64,000 nt of DNA, taken from NCBI GenBank assembly GCA_933228895.1, contig OW121857.1, positions 6,014,001 through 6,078,000 on the forward strand. The letters run 5' to 3'. Positions 12,902 to 23,504 of the stretch are shown in pieces. Made by a program: the position numbers and the translations under genes. The DNA is from Platycnemis pennipes (taxonomy: Eukaryota; Arthropoda; Insecta; Odonata; Platycnemididae). A model generated the notes under the pieces. That model was not told the DNA's origin and made no database searches. It saw only the letters and a program-made list of their open reading frames with translations. The stretch's first letter is position 1. Every line of letters begins with the position of its first letter.

Positions 12902-13440
12902 TTGATCAGAGAACTAGACAGAGTGTAGCGTAGAGCAGCTAGGTTTGTTAAAAGGTGTTACGATAGGTTGAGTAGTATTTCAGAATTAATACAAGAATTA
13001 GGGTGGGAATCATTATCAAAGCGTAGGTTAAAGTACAGATTAAATCTATTAGAGAAATTTAAATCGGTAAACTTTACTGAAGATGTTAGGAACATATTAA
13101 AAACACCAGCGTATTATGCTAGATTCGACCAGATAAATAAGATTAGAGAGATGGATTGTCGTACTTATGGATTCAAAGTGGCATTTTTCCCCCGTACCAT
13201 AAGAGAACAGAATAGGCAGCATAGCAAAGGGATAGGTAGGGGAAATATTTTAGAGTAGTCTGTAGAGCATGATGCATGTTTTAATCCCTTAAATACTATA
13301 GATACTAAGGTGATGCACAATCTAGGTGAATGAGTCCCTATAGTTGCTTGTTTTCATGTCGGTAGTGCATGCATGCTTGGTGATCTTCACCCCCTGCCAC
13401 ACACCCTCGCTTGCTTGCAGGGTATTGTGTCGATGTAGAT
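12902..13440 (+). mobile_element. Family A non-LTR retrotransposon, 3' fragment
   Basis: It begins at the 'LIRELDRV' codons (12902). The 12968-13258 frame encodes SSISELIQELGWESLSKRRL, then RLNLLEKFKS, ILKTPAYYARFDQINKIREM and FFPRTIREQNRQHSKG. The 3' UTR holds a duplicated GCAT (13368-13376). The terminal hairpin lacks four bases of the GGTG strand, and the tail reads TGTGTCGATGTAGATGG. About 300 bp of C-terminal coding sequence plus UTR remain. Confidence 0.88.
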
Positions 13441-13574
13441 GGAGTACGCCTTTCTTTCCTGGTGCAATTAGGGATTCAAACAGTTGTGAATGTTTTCAAT
13501 ATCATATACACAAGTGTATCAATGGATAGAAAAGGTTCTTGTGTGTTGAAATAGGAACTATAAAATCCTCAATG

Positions 13575-13752
13575 TAACTTTACTAACAGCATGCTTGAGA
13601 AAGCTTGCTTTGCTATTTAAATATTTTTTAAATAGCTATGTTCTGACTAGAATAAAACTACTGATGCTTTTTAAGCATGATATATGGTGTAGTTTTATCC
13701 CATGCCACACACCTTTTTGGTGGCCGGCTGGGTATTATGTAGATATAGGTGA
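13575..13752 (+). mobile_element. Family B non-LTR retrotransposon, 3' UTR only
   Basis: ACTAACAGCATGCTTGAGAA starts a stretch matching the family B 3' UTR (compare 26910-27105): the TTTGCTATTT block, the 'agaataaaac.act' block, CATGATATATGGTGTA, the hairpin CATGCCACACACC...GGTGGCCGGC, and TATTATGTAGATATAGGTG. No coding sequence remains. It lies about 130 bp beyond a family A end on the same strand. Confidence 0.75.
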
Positions 13753-14510
13753 AACACTTAATATGCATGGAATTTTTCCCTTTTGTTTCTCGTTTCCGGA
13801 TGGAAGGAGAATGGGTTCACAGGGGGCAAGTCACCCCTGCTGTCTAGGGCGTCCGTTTCATTATTGGATGGTCCGACACTGGGCAAATATTCATGGTGGA
13901 CTCCTTCGAGGGTGTCCCTAGGGTTCCTGTCACACGCCGGCTTAAACACCCCACTCCGGTCCCAGGGAGAGAGTTAAGGGTCGGTCATCCCGTGTTTGTG
14001 CGGGGGAGACCCTGGCCCACTTTTCCCACGGCCCAACCAAATCCCGGCCGCCCCTGCCGGAGGCAAACACCCTCTCTCGCCCAAAGGCTGCCAAAAACCT
14101 CAGCCCGGCCCTGACTCCTTCTTATCTCCTCTCACGCCCCTTCCTCGGAGATCAGCGGTCGATGGCTCGCCCAGACGATCAGCTCGCTGCTGATGTCGCT
14201 CTTCGATCCACATCCACACTGATATGCCTTTGGAAAATGCACGCGCGCATTACAAATGCATTTAAAACGCATTTCCGAAAAGTCATTCCTTCTAAAGCAA
14301 GCTTTAGCACGCGTTTGTCAAACCTGATAAAGTGCAGTAACCCAATTGCTCGTTTTCAAGCCTTATAATACAATGTGCAATAAACATTTATCTTCCAAAA
14401 TTACCATTATGTTGTCAATTAAAATGAATACAGTGTAACCTTCTCCCGGTACGTTTTTCTTTGTTATTGAAAACGAATTCAATAAACCATTGCTATTACA
14501 CAAACACTTA
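13753..14510. other. GC-rich patch (13790-14200) then AT-rich spacer
   Basis: A GC-rich, C-biased segment gives overlapping short frames in all plus registers and one minus frame (13758-13949), none with a recognisable domain. Composition resembles the patches at 25860 and 58820. AT-rich sequence follows up to the TIR element at 14511. Confidence 0.4.
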
Positions 14511-15558
14511 CAGTGGCTTCACCGAATTATGGAGTTGATGTCATTTTTGTGAAAATTTCAGGACATATCATTTTTTGTCCCTTCTATCGATTGGTAATAA
14601 AATAATGAGGCCTTCCCATCATAAATTTGAAGAACAAACGCGTTGAAAATCAGCTATTTTATACGTGGTTATACGGCATGGCTCTTGCAGTAAGATTTGC
14701 AGATTATTAATGTAAAGAGAAATGTCGTTTTCACAAAAAAACTAACATAAGTTGTGGAATATTTTGTAGAATTCAGCATTGTAAAAAGTTCTCACCTTAC
14801 CATACTTCTTTAATATGAATAAATTTTGGATCGAAAAAAAGCTAATATAACATGCGCAATTTTATTTATCATTTAGCATTGTAAAAAAGTGCTCGCCTTA
14901 CCAAACTTGTTTAATTGAAATAAATAACTGTTTGCTCGAAAAAAAGCAGAAAAGCCTTAGTTACATGAAAGTGGCGCTTTAGTATTTTGGTATCAATGGC
15001 AACGGTACTTGTGACGGAACGTGCTTACAATCCTATTTACAAACTTAGCCTAGAAATATACCTTACCATGGTCCTTCAAATATTTTTTAAGTAATTTAAA
15101 TATTTCATTGGTTATTGAAACAGTGTAATCAATATCAATGCTTCCAAATGGTAGCAGCGTCATTGTTGCCAAACAATTTTCATAAAGGAGAATATTAACA
15201 ATATTAAAAACAAAGAGTTATATTTGCAAGTGAATAGTATAAAACTGAGTAAGAAAATATTTAACCTATTTTATAATATTTATTAGCGGGATTGAGAATG
15301 TATTTTCACTTTGTAAATTAAACGTGGCAACAACACGTCAGCCATGCTTTGATGTCAAAATGAGTTAAAAGAACTTGAAAAAAATTAATGCAACTACAAC
15401 GCGCTATATAATAGCATACTCATATAGTAATTGTATATGCGTTATCGCCCTATGGACGATTTTCCATATAGGTGTTTTTCTCGATCGGTATTTATTCATT
15501 AAATAAAAAATAGCTCTTTTACCGGATATTGAATCGCGGAGTGACGGTGGGACCTCCT
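14511..15558. mobile_element. Non-coding TIR element of about 1 kb, copy 1 (MITE-like, TA target)
   Basis: It is homologous along its length to 42369-43320, for example CTTCTATCGATTGG, AATAAAATAATGAGGCCTT, GTGGTTATACGGCA, AAAGCCTTAGTTACATGAAA and ATATTTAACCTATTTTATAA in the same order. The right end reads GGTGGGACCTCCT followed by TA. The left end, after TA, reads CAGTGGCTTCACCG, a mutated version of the AGGAGGCTCCACCG seen in copy 2. Unlike copy 2 it contains a tandem duplication of about 105 bp at about 14738-14950 (AACTAACATAA...GGATCGAAAAAAAGC, then CTAATATAACATGCGC...GCTCGAAAAAAAGC). No transposase frame is present. TA flanks suggest a Tc1/mariner-type helper, as inference. Confidence 0.75.
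14738..14950. repeat. Internal tandem duplication within TIR element copy 1
   Basis: Two units of about 105 bp share the order CTAAYATAA, 'attTAGCATTGTAAAAAAG', 'CTCRCCTTACC', 'TTTAATATGAATAAA' and CGAAAAAAAGC. The matching region of the copy at 42369 has a single unit (about 42605-42715). The length difference between the two elements (1048 against 952 bp) is close to one unit. Confidence 0.7.
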
Positions 15559-15975
15559 TAAAGAGCTTACCTCCTTGCTGAAGAGATTAATGGTTATTAT
15601 TATGCAGCAAATAAATAAAAACGCTTTGTTCAATCATTTAAATACTTTAACACTTTCTTTTAATGAGAAATTAACCTTTGTTTAAGCAACACCAATATTT
15701 AGAGCTTTGTAAAGATATATTGGGCCCAATTTACAATGTTAGTCTTTATGTTCCAATCTCAATACATTTACCTCACCAGGCAGCAACAATTTTTGTTATG
15801 GAGGTTATTGTATTTCTTTCTTTTATTATCCATAAAAGGTTCCACTTATCGGTCGCTGGAGATTTCTGCCTTCACCCCTACGGCTGCCAATATGGGTTCG
15901 CGGTCTGTCTCCTTCCTTATCTTCAGATTTCTAGGCCGTATGATCTTGGGTCTCCTGCCCGATTCCTTCCTGGGG
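15559..15975. other. gene-free stretch
   Basis: It holds overlapping open frames (15678-16016 and 15736-16146, plus) in conflicting registers. Neither has a recognised domain, and both run into the inverted repeat that starts at 15976. Confidence 0.45.
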
Positions 15976-16280
15976 CGGTTGTGTTTGAAACCTTCGGAAT
16001 TATCTCGAATAGGTAACCATGGAGTCACGTGGTATAAACACGAATGGTTTGCAAATTTTATTTCTCTGAATCGTTTGTTACATTATCAAAAATTGTTTTC
16101 ACTTTTTCCTCATCTCTCTCGACTAAAGATCCCACAAATGAGATAAAACACAAGCGTAAACAATGAAGGAGGTTGCAATCAGCGGTTTTAACACATCAAA
16201 TTTGCGAGCCATTCTTGTTTATACCACGTGACTCCTTGGTTACCTATTCGAAATAATCTCGACTGTTTCAAACACAACCC
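15976..16280. repeat. Inverted repeat, arms of about 83 bp and 138-bp spacer
   Basis: The left arm at 15978-16059 contains GTTGTGTTTGAAA, TCGAATAGGTAACCATGGAG and TCACGTGGTATAAACA. The right arm at 16198-16279 is its reverse complement with roughly a dozen differences (TTTATACCACGTGACTCCTT, GGTTACCTATTCG, TTTCAAACACAAC). The spacer is AT-rich and unrelated. Similarity does not obviously extend beyond the arms. It could be a foldback element or two opposed copies of one dispersed repeat. No coding role is visible. Confidence 0.75.
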
Positions 16281-17671
16281 CCCTGGCCTCTCTATAAATT
16301 TCTAGGTTCCTCTTTCGTCACCTTGATAACGCCTTATAGTCTCAGCTTCCTGCCGTCTTCATTCCCCGACTTTTGTACTTCTTCTTTCTTCGAGTGCCCT
16401 TTGATCTTCACTCCTCCACTTATCTCCCATGACTCCCCACTGTTAGCTCTCTCTCCCCGTCCCCCGTTACTCATTGTTACTTGTTTATCAATTTTCGTCG
16501 TCCTGAACTCCCCCGATGTAAATATTGATTTATTTTAGGCGTCCCTAGTTACCTATTGTTATATGCTATTTTATTATGATTTATTTACTATTAATTTGAA
16601 TGGCGATTTTATTTTCGGATTTTATTTATGGTGGTTTGGTTAGAACAGACAGCTGAAATGACATAAATTGTCATTAACAATTGTTCCTTTTCTCCGAGAA
16701 TCAGTATGATTCGTGTGAGGAAAGGGGGAAATGTATTGAGACGGTTGCAGTTTCTCAATTGAACTTATTCAACTTGAGTTCATTTAGTTTCTTATGGATA
16801 TATTTTCGTCGCGTCATAAAAATATGAACGATAGTCTGTATCCCGGCGGTAGTGATGGAAACAGCCAACCGTTCCTTCTTCTGTGGCAACATTGGATTGT
16901 AAGAGTGATGTGGCGCCCAGCCAATCACACGGCTGGGCGCCACGACTTGTTTCACAACCTCCCTTGCATAAAAATACAACAACAGAATAGATTTGTATTG
17001 ATCTAGTTCAGATAGTGAAAATGAGACGGCATTGGTTGACCTTTTTAAAGGGCTCTCCTGGCATCCAGACTAGGACTCCGTTTCAAAAATAGAACAGTAC
17101 ATTACTCAGGGTATCACGCTGTCCAATGCAATTAGATTTATATAAATAATTTATACTGCATTAAAAATCTCTTCTGTGATTGTATTTTATACGTATTTAC
17201 GAATGTTTCAATCTCAAATTTTAACATGCGTGAACGTATTCTTGAAAATTCCAGTCATATTTATTGATTTAACATCTATTTTTTGACTGAAAACTTACTC
17301 TTATTTGTTCCAGTAGTATGACAAAATAGTCCGGATAGATAGAGGCTTATGTGCACGCATGATAACTTCGGGTACTGCGCACAAATGATTCAACAGAGGA
17401 TTTCGACAGGAAGTAAACTCCAACCAGCTAGTGGATGGAACAGCGCTTCTCCAATAGCTGTCAAACTCACTGTTTTGTACATGCTGCGCATCTCAGGCAT
17501 TCCTTCATTGTAATAAAAATGTGTAATATTATCTAAAATATTTATATAATATCTAAATATAATACAAATAAATGGAGGATCTTAAAACAACTCTGGAATT
17601 AGAGCAATTTTAGATATAGAACAACAATAGAAAACTGCTGATTTTAATTACTATGAATAAGCAGTAATTTA
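16281..17671. other. gene-free AT-rich stretch with one GC hairpin
   Basis: No gene is recognised. The only structure seen is the perfect hairpin at 16910-16943, listed separately. Confidence 0.5.
16910..16943. repeat. Perfect 13-bp GC-rich hairpin
   Basis: GTGGCGCCCAGCC, an 8-nt loop AATCACAC, then GGCTGGGCGCCAC. The arms are perfect complements and stand out from the AT-rich surroundings. It has no T-run after it and no neighbouring gene, so a bacterial-type terminator is not a sensible reading. Confidence 0.85.
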
Positions 17672-18258
17672 TATCTATATATCTATATCCACAACATAGT
17701 CTGCAAGCCACCTCGAGGGTGTGTGGCAGGGGGTGCATCCACACCAGAAACAATGACACAACAAACAAAAACGAGCAACACAAAACAAACGCCACACCTT
17801 TAAAAGTAAATAGGGAAAAAACTACAAAAAATCAATCATGCAGGACAAACCAACCAATACTGTGCATGACTTGAAATCCGACACCAATTTAATAGATTCT
17901 CTTGCATGCAAAAAAAGCAATGCATGCGAGTAACACATTTGAATATGCAGGGAATAAACATTACTATCGACCTACTCTGAATATTACCCCTATAATTACT
18001 ACCGATTTACGTGATGTCTAACGTTCTGATCTCGAATCGTACGTGGAAAAAATGACATTTTAAACCTGTCCGTCCTGCAATCTATCTAATTCATTGTATT
18101 AGAATTATCGAGCCTACCATAATAATTCGGAGCCACCAATATATGATTAACGTCATTAATTAAATGTCCTTCCTTAAATTTTCCCGGAAGATTAAGTCTA
18201 TAATTCAGCCTAAGTTGTGACAGCGATTCCCATCCCAATTTGGCTAACATACCAGACC
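17672..18258 (-). mobile_element. Family C non-LTR retrotransposon, 5'-truncated (minus)
   Basis: On the minus strand the tail is GATATAGATATATAGATATA (17672-17691 region). It is preceded by the shared hairpin (17695-17736) and then the family C coding end: codons for the DCRTDRF region at about 18065-18090 and for APNYYGRLDNSN at about 18105-18140. Similarity to the plus-strand family C copy at 53307 includes the 3' UTR words 'caatgcatgcgag' and 'atgcatgactt'. It ends at the 'LAKLGWESLSQ' codons (about 18258). Frames are broken. Confidence 0.8.
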
Positions 18259-18335
18259 AGTAATAAATGATAAGAGCGAATAATTTGCGATTAGGTAGTG
18301 CAGCAATTTTGGTAGAAATATAATAATAATAAAAA

Positions 18336-18475
18336 TAATATTTTTAATCTATCAGTACGACAACCTATCTCTCTGGTCTTATTTATCTGTTCAAATCTAG
18401 CATAATACGCTGGTTTTTTAAATATGTGCATAGCATCCTCAGTAAACCTATCCGATTGAAATTTCTCTAATGGAT
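18336..18475 (-). mobile_element. Family A non-LTR retrotransposon, short coding fragment (minus)
   Basis: The minus strand encodes the end of the family A polyprotein: LEKFQSDRFTEDAMHIFKKP, then AYYARFEQINKTREIGCRTD. No 3' UTR or tail is attached, so this is an internal fragment. It sits between the family C copy and unrelated DNA, and an AATAAT run (18310-18330) abuts it. Confidence 0.75.
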
Positions 18476-19008
18476 ACATTATTAATATAGATATTACCTT
18501 GGAAGTGATGGGAAGGAGGAGTAGGGGTGGGGAGAGATAAGAAAGCCAATCATTCGTCATCCCCCCCATCCCCCGATCGGCTCGCTTCATGCAGCAACAA
18601 TACAGAACCGGACGTTGCAGCACTATCGGTGCATGTGTTACGGGATTGATAAGGGTGTTGTTGGCTCATCAAACCGAAAGCTGCCTGACCGATAAAGCGA
18701 TGCCCGTCTCAAATTGATGAAACGGCTTTCGGATGGCCAGAGAGTTGGCTTAACGGCCGCTAGATGTCAGGGAGAGAGAGGGAAGGATTTGCGGGCAAAG
18801 TGAGTGGGTGAGGCGCGACGCGAATTCTTCGGAAGGATTAAGGAGACAGGGATTCATCTGCGTGACATCCTGCTAAAGGGTGTGTGGCAGGGGGTCGTAG
18901 GTATCTAGTCATGGAACGACAAGCAAGGAGAGTTAGATCAGGGGTTATGTTCAGGGTTCTCAATGTGAACATTGTTAGATCGAAACTATCTCTCGCCTTT
19001 TCTTTTCA
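18476..19008. other. gene-free stretch with one LINE-hairpin scrap
   Basis: Moderately GC-rich sequence with no gene recognised. At 18874-18896 the words AAGGGTGTGTGGCAGGGGGT match one arm of the shared LINE 3' hairpin, probably the remains of another end. Confidence 0.45.
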
Positions 19009-19752
19009 CATAATCTTTCCTGGGATAAACACATACGTGAAGTAGTGGGTCAAGCTAATCTTAGACTGGGATTCATCAAAAGAGTAATGGGTAAATGTGA
19101 CGATCATGTACGAGAAATCAGCTACTTTTCCCTTGTTAGACATCATTTGGAATATGCTGTCAGTGTATGGGATCCCTACGAAATCGCTCTAAATAATGAA
19201 CTTGAACGTGTGCAGCGAAGATCGGCAAGATTTGTAAAGGGACAGTAAAATAACTATATTAGTGGAACCAGTCTATTAAATGAATTAAATTGGGAATCAT
19301 TGTCAGATCGCAGGTTGAAATGTACACTTAATCACTTAAAAAAATTCCAAGATAATATTTTCAGTGATGGTTTAAAAAATATTTTGCGAGCCCCAACTTA
19401 TTATGGAAGACTGGACCTTAATCACAAAATTAGAGAAAGTGATTGCCGAACTGACAGATTCAAAATGTACTTTTTTCCTCGTACTAATAGGGATATGGAC
19501 AACGGTAAATATATCCAATACACTGCAACAAGCTGCATGTTGGTAGCAGGACTTGAAGATAACCCAACGACCAGCATGTTTTTGCATGTTTTCTATGCTT
19601 TTTTTTATCTTTTTTAAATAGTGTAATTTAGAACAGTATATAAATACTAATCATTTTTAATGCATGACATGTAGTGCATGTTTGGTGAGAGTTCACACCC
19701 TGCCACACACCTTTGAGGTGGCTTGCAGGGTATTATATAGGTGTAGGCTGTC
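19009..19752 (+). mobile_element. Family B non-LTR retrotransposon, 5'-truncated
   Basis: It begins at the LSWDKHIRE codons. One register stays open from 19009 to 19617 except for a TAA at about 19246: LGFIKRVMGKCDDHVREISY, LEYAVSVWDPYEIALNNELE, then LNELNWESLSDRRLKCTLNH and LRAPTYYGRLDLNHKIRESD. It ends in the hairpin CCCTGCCACACACC-TTTGA-GGTGGCTTGCAGGG and the tail TATTATATAGGTGTAGG. This is among the best preserved family B coding ends in the window. Confidence 0.9.
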
Positions 19753-20639
19753 GCTGAAAAAGGTTGAATTGTGGCTGGAAACGGAAGGAATAAGGAATAA
19801 GACCAGTGCCACTCGAAATGAGGGCAAGGATCCTCTCCAAACTTTACTTAAAGAATTTCTCTCCATCCGGTACAAAACAAGAGCTTTAGATAAAACGCCT
19901 GTTCACACGTAACCGGTCAATCGTAGAAAAAGAGAGGATGGCAAACCATTGAATGCTAGAGATGAAGTGTGATTTCTATTTACCTTTGAAAATAGCCTCT
20001 TCTCGCTTTGTGATCGTACTAGGTGCGGAAAAATGTACTGCGAATAGGTCCAAGAAATACAAGAATTCTTTTTTTCTCTAGAATATTCTTCAGAGTTTCT
20101 AAACTAAGCCCTTCCTTATGTTTAGTGAAACCTTTCATACGTTTATAAGAATTTATTTCAAAAGGCGCTGCATTCTTTTGCAATTTATTTAGTGGAATGA
20201 AGTTTTTTTTCATTACCTGAATCATACCCCAGATGTGTCCTAGTAAGTGAAACACACATTATCAATATTTTAAATTTCCATTGGAGACATTCACATAATT
20301 GGTTTGATATATCCCAGATTTCTTCAGCGCTGTGCCAAATATATTTAGAATATTAGAATCGTTTTAGATTCAATGATTATCTGATATTGCACTGTACGTG
20401 ATATTCTTATGTTTATTCGGCAAATATTGTAATTAGTGGTGTAGTAACTTTTTCGGCCAAAAGTTCATCACGTTTCATCTTGGCAAATATAATTCTCTCC
20501 GTCTTTGCACCGAGAATCAATACTGTGGCTGTGAGTCTCACAGTACATTCTTGTGATTACGTATCGATGGACACCGCATTACCATCATATATCTTTATTA
20601 TGCCAGATTTTTTTTATTGATATCATTTTATTTAGTCGA
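19753..20639. other. gene-free stretch
   Basis: No gene is recognised. A 78-codon minus frame at 20019-20255 is AT-rich and matches nothing I know. Confidence 0.5.
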
Positions 20640-20860
20640 GTAAAATTATGGGGTCGAAAGCACTTCCTAATCGACCACCGTAGGTCTCCGTAACCATGTC
20701 AGACCTTCCATCGATAACCATTTCCAGCCCACGGCCAGTGAGGAAGTCTCTTATCCAATCAACAAATTTGCCATCTTTCCAAACTCCATGAGCTTTAAGG
20801 GTGGTTTGCTGTAAGGGACCTTGTCGAACACCTTCTTTCTCTCAGGAAACCACATCCACT
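20640..20860 (-). mobile_element. Decayed LINE reverse-transcriptase fragment (minus)
   Basis: Translating the minus strand gives the block after RT motif A in split registers: VFDKVPYSKPPLKLMEFGK, then DGKFVDWIRDFLTGRG and MVIDGRSDMVT. This order (FDKVP, then W.RDFL..R.Q.VVIDG) is the standard non-LTR RT layout. The motif B that should follow is already lost. The LFDKVP region differs from family A (KLDSFGINKEVVCWVKEFLS at 49575), so it comes from another LINE lineage. Confidence 0.7.
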
Positions 20861-22121
20861 TGATTCCACTTGAATCCACTTAATTATACTTTCCTTAAAG
20901 AAAATGGTTTTTTAAGAATGTACAGAAAACTAATTGTTTATATATATATATCAATGTGCAGAAAAACTACATATACAGAAAACTATATCATTCTTCAATA
21001 TTATTTGCTAATCTTGTTATAACAATTTATGCATATTTGTTGGTTACATCTTGTTAATTTTTATATTTTTATTACTCCTTGCTTTTGATTGTACAATATT
21101 TGAATTCTAACAGCATTGTTTCCGATGGTAGCCTTATTCAGGTTTTCCCCTTGTAAGTTACCTAAACCTCAAGTTTTTTCATTAATTGTATAATTATATG
21201 TATGAGTTTGAGCATTAAAAATATGTATCTATCTATCTATTCTGCGCCCTCTGTCACCTCAGCGGGATCCTCGATAGTCATAATTTTAAAAGATGATAAT
21301 TTTAAAATATAAGTAAATCCTGATTAGGAGAACGACACTGCAAAAGGTGTTTCTTCATTATTGCACAAAGCCGCACAGTAAAGTCGAAAACACAGGTAAT
21401 TGAATTAGTTGAGAGTTTAAATTTAAAACTGACAATTCTCCCTTCATTTCCACCAAAAAGTTTTTAAAAATATTAGATTATTATGCTTTAAAGTTTTCGT
21501 AGATGACGATTACGTTCTTGAAAAACATGCGGTAAATTTAGAATTTTTTTAGAAAAGCTTAAGGACAAGCACGATAGGAAAGTCGTGCTTGAAATTTAGA
21601 ATTTTCATTAAGCTGAAAATTCCCTTCCAATGCGAGAACCTTGTATGTTTCCTGCTTGAGGTTTGTTAAAAAAAATATGAATTAAATTCTGAGAAAGGTT
21701 TAGCCGCGTACTCGCCATTATTTTCGAGTAAATGACGTGTATCTGTGAAGCTGGTCTTCGTACGGTGAGCAGTGGCCGTGTTTTACCTCGGCGATATCGA
21801 GCCGAGGTAGCTCTTCTCCTGGCGTATTTGAACTTTCAGCGATAAATTTGGTACAATAGCTTTAACATGGAGCTGAAACCCGATTCGCAGGACGCCTAGA
21901 TCAATGTTAATGTCATGAAAGAATTCAGGCCCAATCGATTTCCTGGCGACACTCCAGATGCTTGATAATTTATCCATTGAAATTCAGCAATAATTGTTAG
22001 GCGCATGAATATTTTGAAAGGAATATTACATAATAGTTTATTATAGAATCAATGGATCCACTCGCTGAATGGAAATTTCAAACATTCTCCGATAAATGCA
22101 CGAAGTAGATTTATGACAAAT
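20861..22121. other. AT-rich gene-free stretch
   Basis: It holds a TA run at 20940-20951 and an ATCT repeat (TGTATCTATCTATCTAT) at 21225-21241. The ATCT repeat could be the 3' tail of an eroded LINE starting somewhere after 20880. No gene is recognised. A 64-codon minus frame at 21783-21977 has no known motif. Confidence 0.45.
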
Positions 22122-22467
22122 AACTGAAGATGTTAGGCACATATTAAAAACACCAGCGTATTTGACCAGACAAATAAGATTAGAGAGATAGATTGTTGTA
22201 CTGATAGGTTCAAAATGGCATTTTCCCCCGTACTATAAGAGAACAGAATAGGCAGCATAGCAAAGGGATAGGTATGGGAAATATTTTATAGTATTCTGTA
22301 GTGCATGATTCATGTATTAATCCCTTAAATACTATAGATACTAACAATCTAGTTGCATGAGACCCTATAGTTGCTTGTTTGTATGACGGTAGTGCATGCT
22401 TGGTGATCTTCACCCCCTGCCACACACCCTCGCGGTGGCTTGCAGTGTAGCGTTTAGATGTAGATGT
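22122..22467 (+). mobile_element. Family A non-LTR retrotransposon, 3' fragment
   Basis: It begins at 'TEDVRHILKTPAY' codons with an internal deletion that removes the YYARF codons (CCAGCGTATTTGACCAGACA). The INKIREIDC and TDRFKMAFSPVL codons, the full 3' UTR, the hairpin and GTTTAGATGTAGATGT follow. Only about 110 bp of coding sequence remain. Confidence 0.85.
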
Positions 22468-23504
22468 ACCTCTCTATCTGATTTCTCCATTGTTGAAATA
22501 TTTCGATGCTATCTGAGCTGGATTTTGCAGAATACATTTCCTTGGGAGACATGTGTTGAGAAGTCTACGGAATGGGACAATTCTGCATCTCTCGTATTTC
22601 ATGTGCTGGCATCGTCGAACCGAATGCTCTTTAAGAACGCCATGAAGTGATACCGTAAAATGCCGGCTGTGTGCACGAGTCTTGCAAATGCATTGTGTTC
22701 GTACCACCAGAATTGAACGTATTTTCTGGATTCACAAAATTGTCCTATCAATAAAAAAAGTACCGGCAAATACTTGCGTTATATGTGTGGTTTTGTGCTA
22801 TATATGTGTGTATAATACGTGAGGTTATTTTACTAAGTTACTTTGGTGTAGATCGGTATTCGTAACCATGAAACATGTGTTATGACGTGGAAAGAAAAGA
22901 TAAAAAGTTCCAAAATGCTCAATAGCAGGTATTCCTAATCCACGACTATTTCGTGAACTCTGAATCCCAAAATGCTCTTTTCATCTTTCTGGAATCGGTT
23001 GTTAATATTGCGAGAATCCGATTTCGCAGGTCATATCGCACCGACTAAGATGTTTATAATAGCTAAACACAACATCCGTATGTTGGGTGGGGTTCAAACC
23101 CGCCCCATTAGGGCACCAGCTCGTAACCAACCTTCATACGGCCAAAGGTGAGAGCTAATTCCGGCCGGTAATGGACGACCGGAAATACTCGCGCGAAAAA
23201 CGCATTAATTATTCCTTGCGTAAGCAGTCATAAAATATTTCACCGCGCTAGTCTGGTGCTACACAAAAATCATATAACTGAGGAACAGTTCTCTCAACGC
23301 TTCGAAGACAGGATGCCCTACCACTAGATGGGGAAGTTTGACACTTCGAGAGCGCTGTCGGGGCAGCCGGTAAATCAAACAGTAGCGAGCCTCAGTAGAC
23401 AAATAGTAAAGATTCCTCAAGCATGTGGGTAGCCACCTTAAGCCTCATAGTTCATTATTTGGATGTATCAATAATTTTGTGTTTTAGTGCAGAACTGTAA
23501 ATAA
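22468..23504. other. gene-free stretch
   Basis: No gene is recognised. It contains one tRNA-like block (23080-23160, listed separately). Short frames at 22396-22650 and 22474-22707 overlap on opposite strands. Confidence 0.45.
23080..23160 (-). repeat. Possible tRNA-derived SINE head (minus)
   Basis: The minus strand reads TTACGAGCTGGTGCCCTAAT followed, about 8 nt on, by GGGTTTGAACCCC. The second block resembles a pol III B box (GGTTCRANYCC) and the first has an A-box-like GAGCTGGTG. The spacing fits a tRNA-like head. No complete cloverleaf or second copy was found here. Confidence 0.35.

Noticed and set aside
16910..16943. Rho-independent terminator
   Set aside because: No T-run follows and the DNA is eukaryotic, so a bacterial terminator is not applicable.
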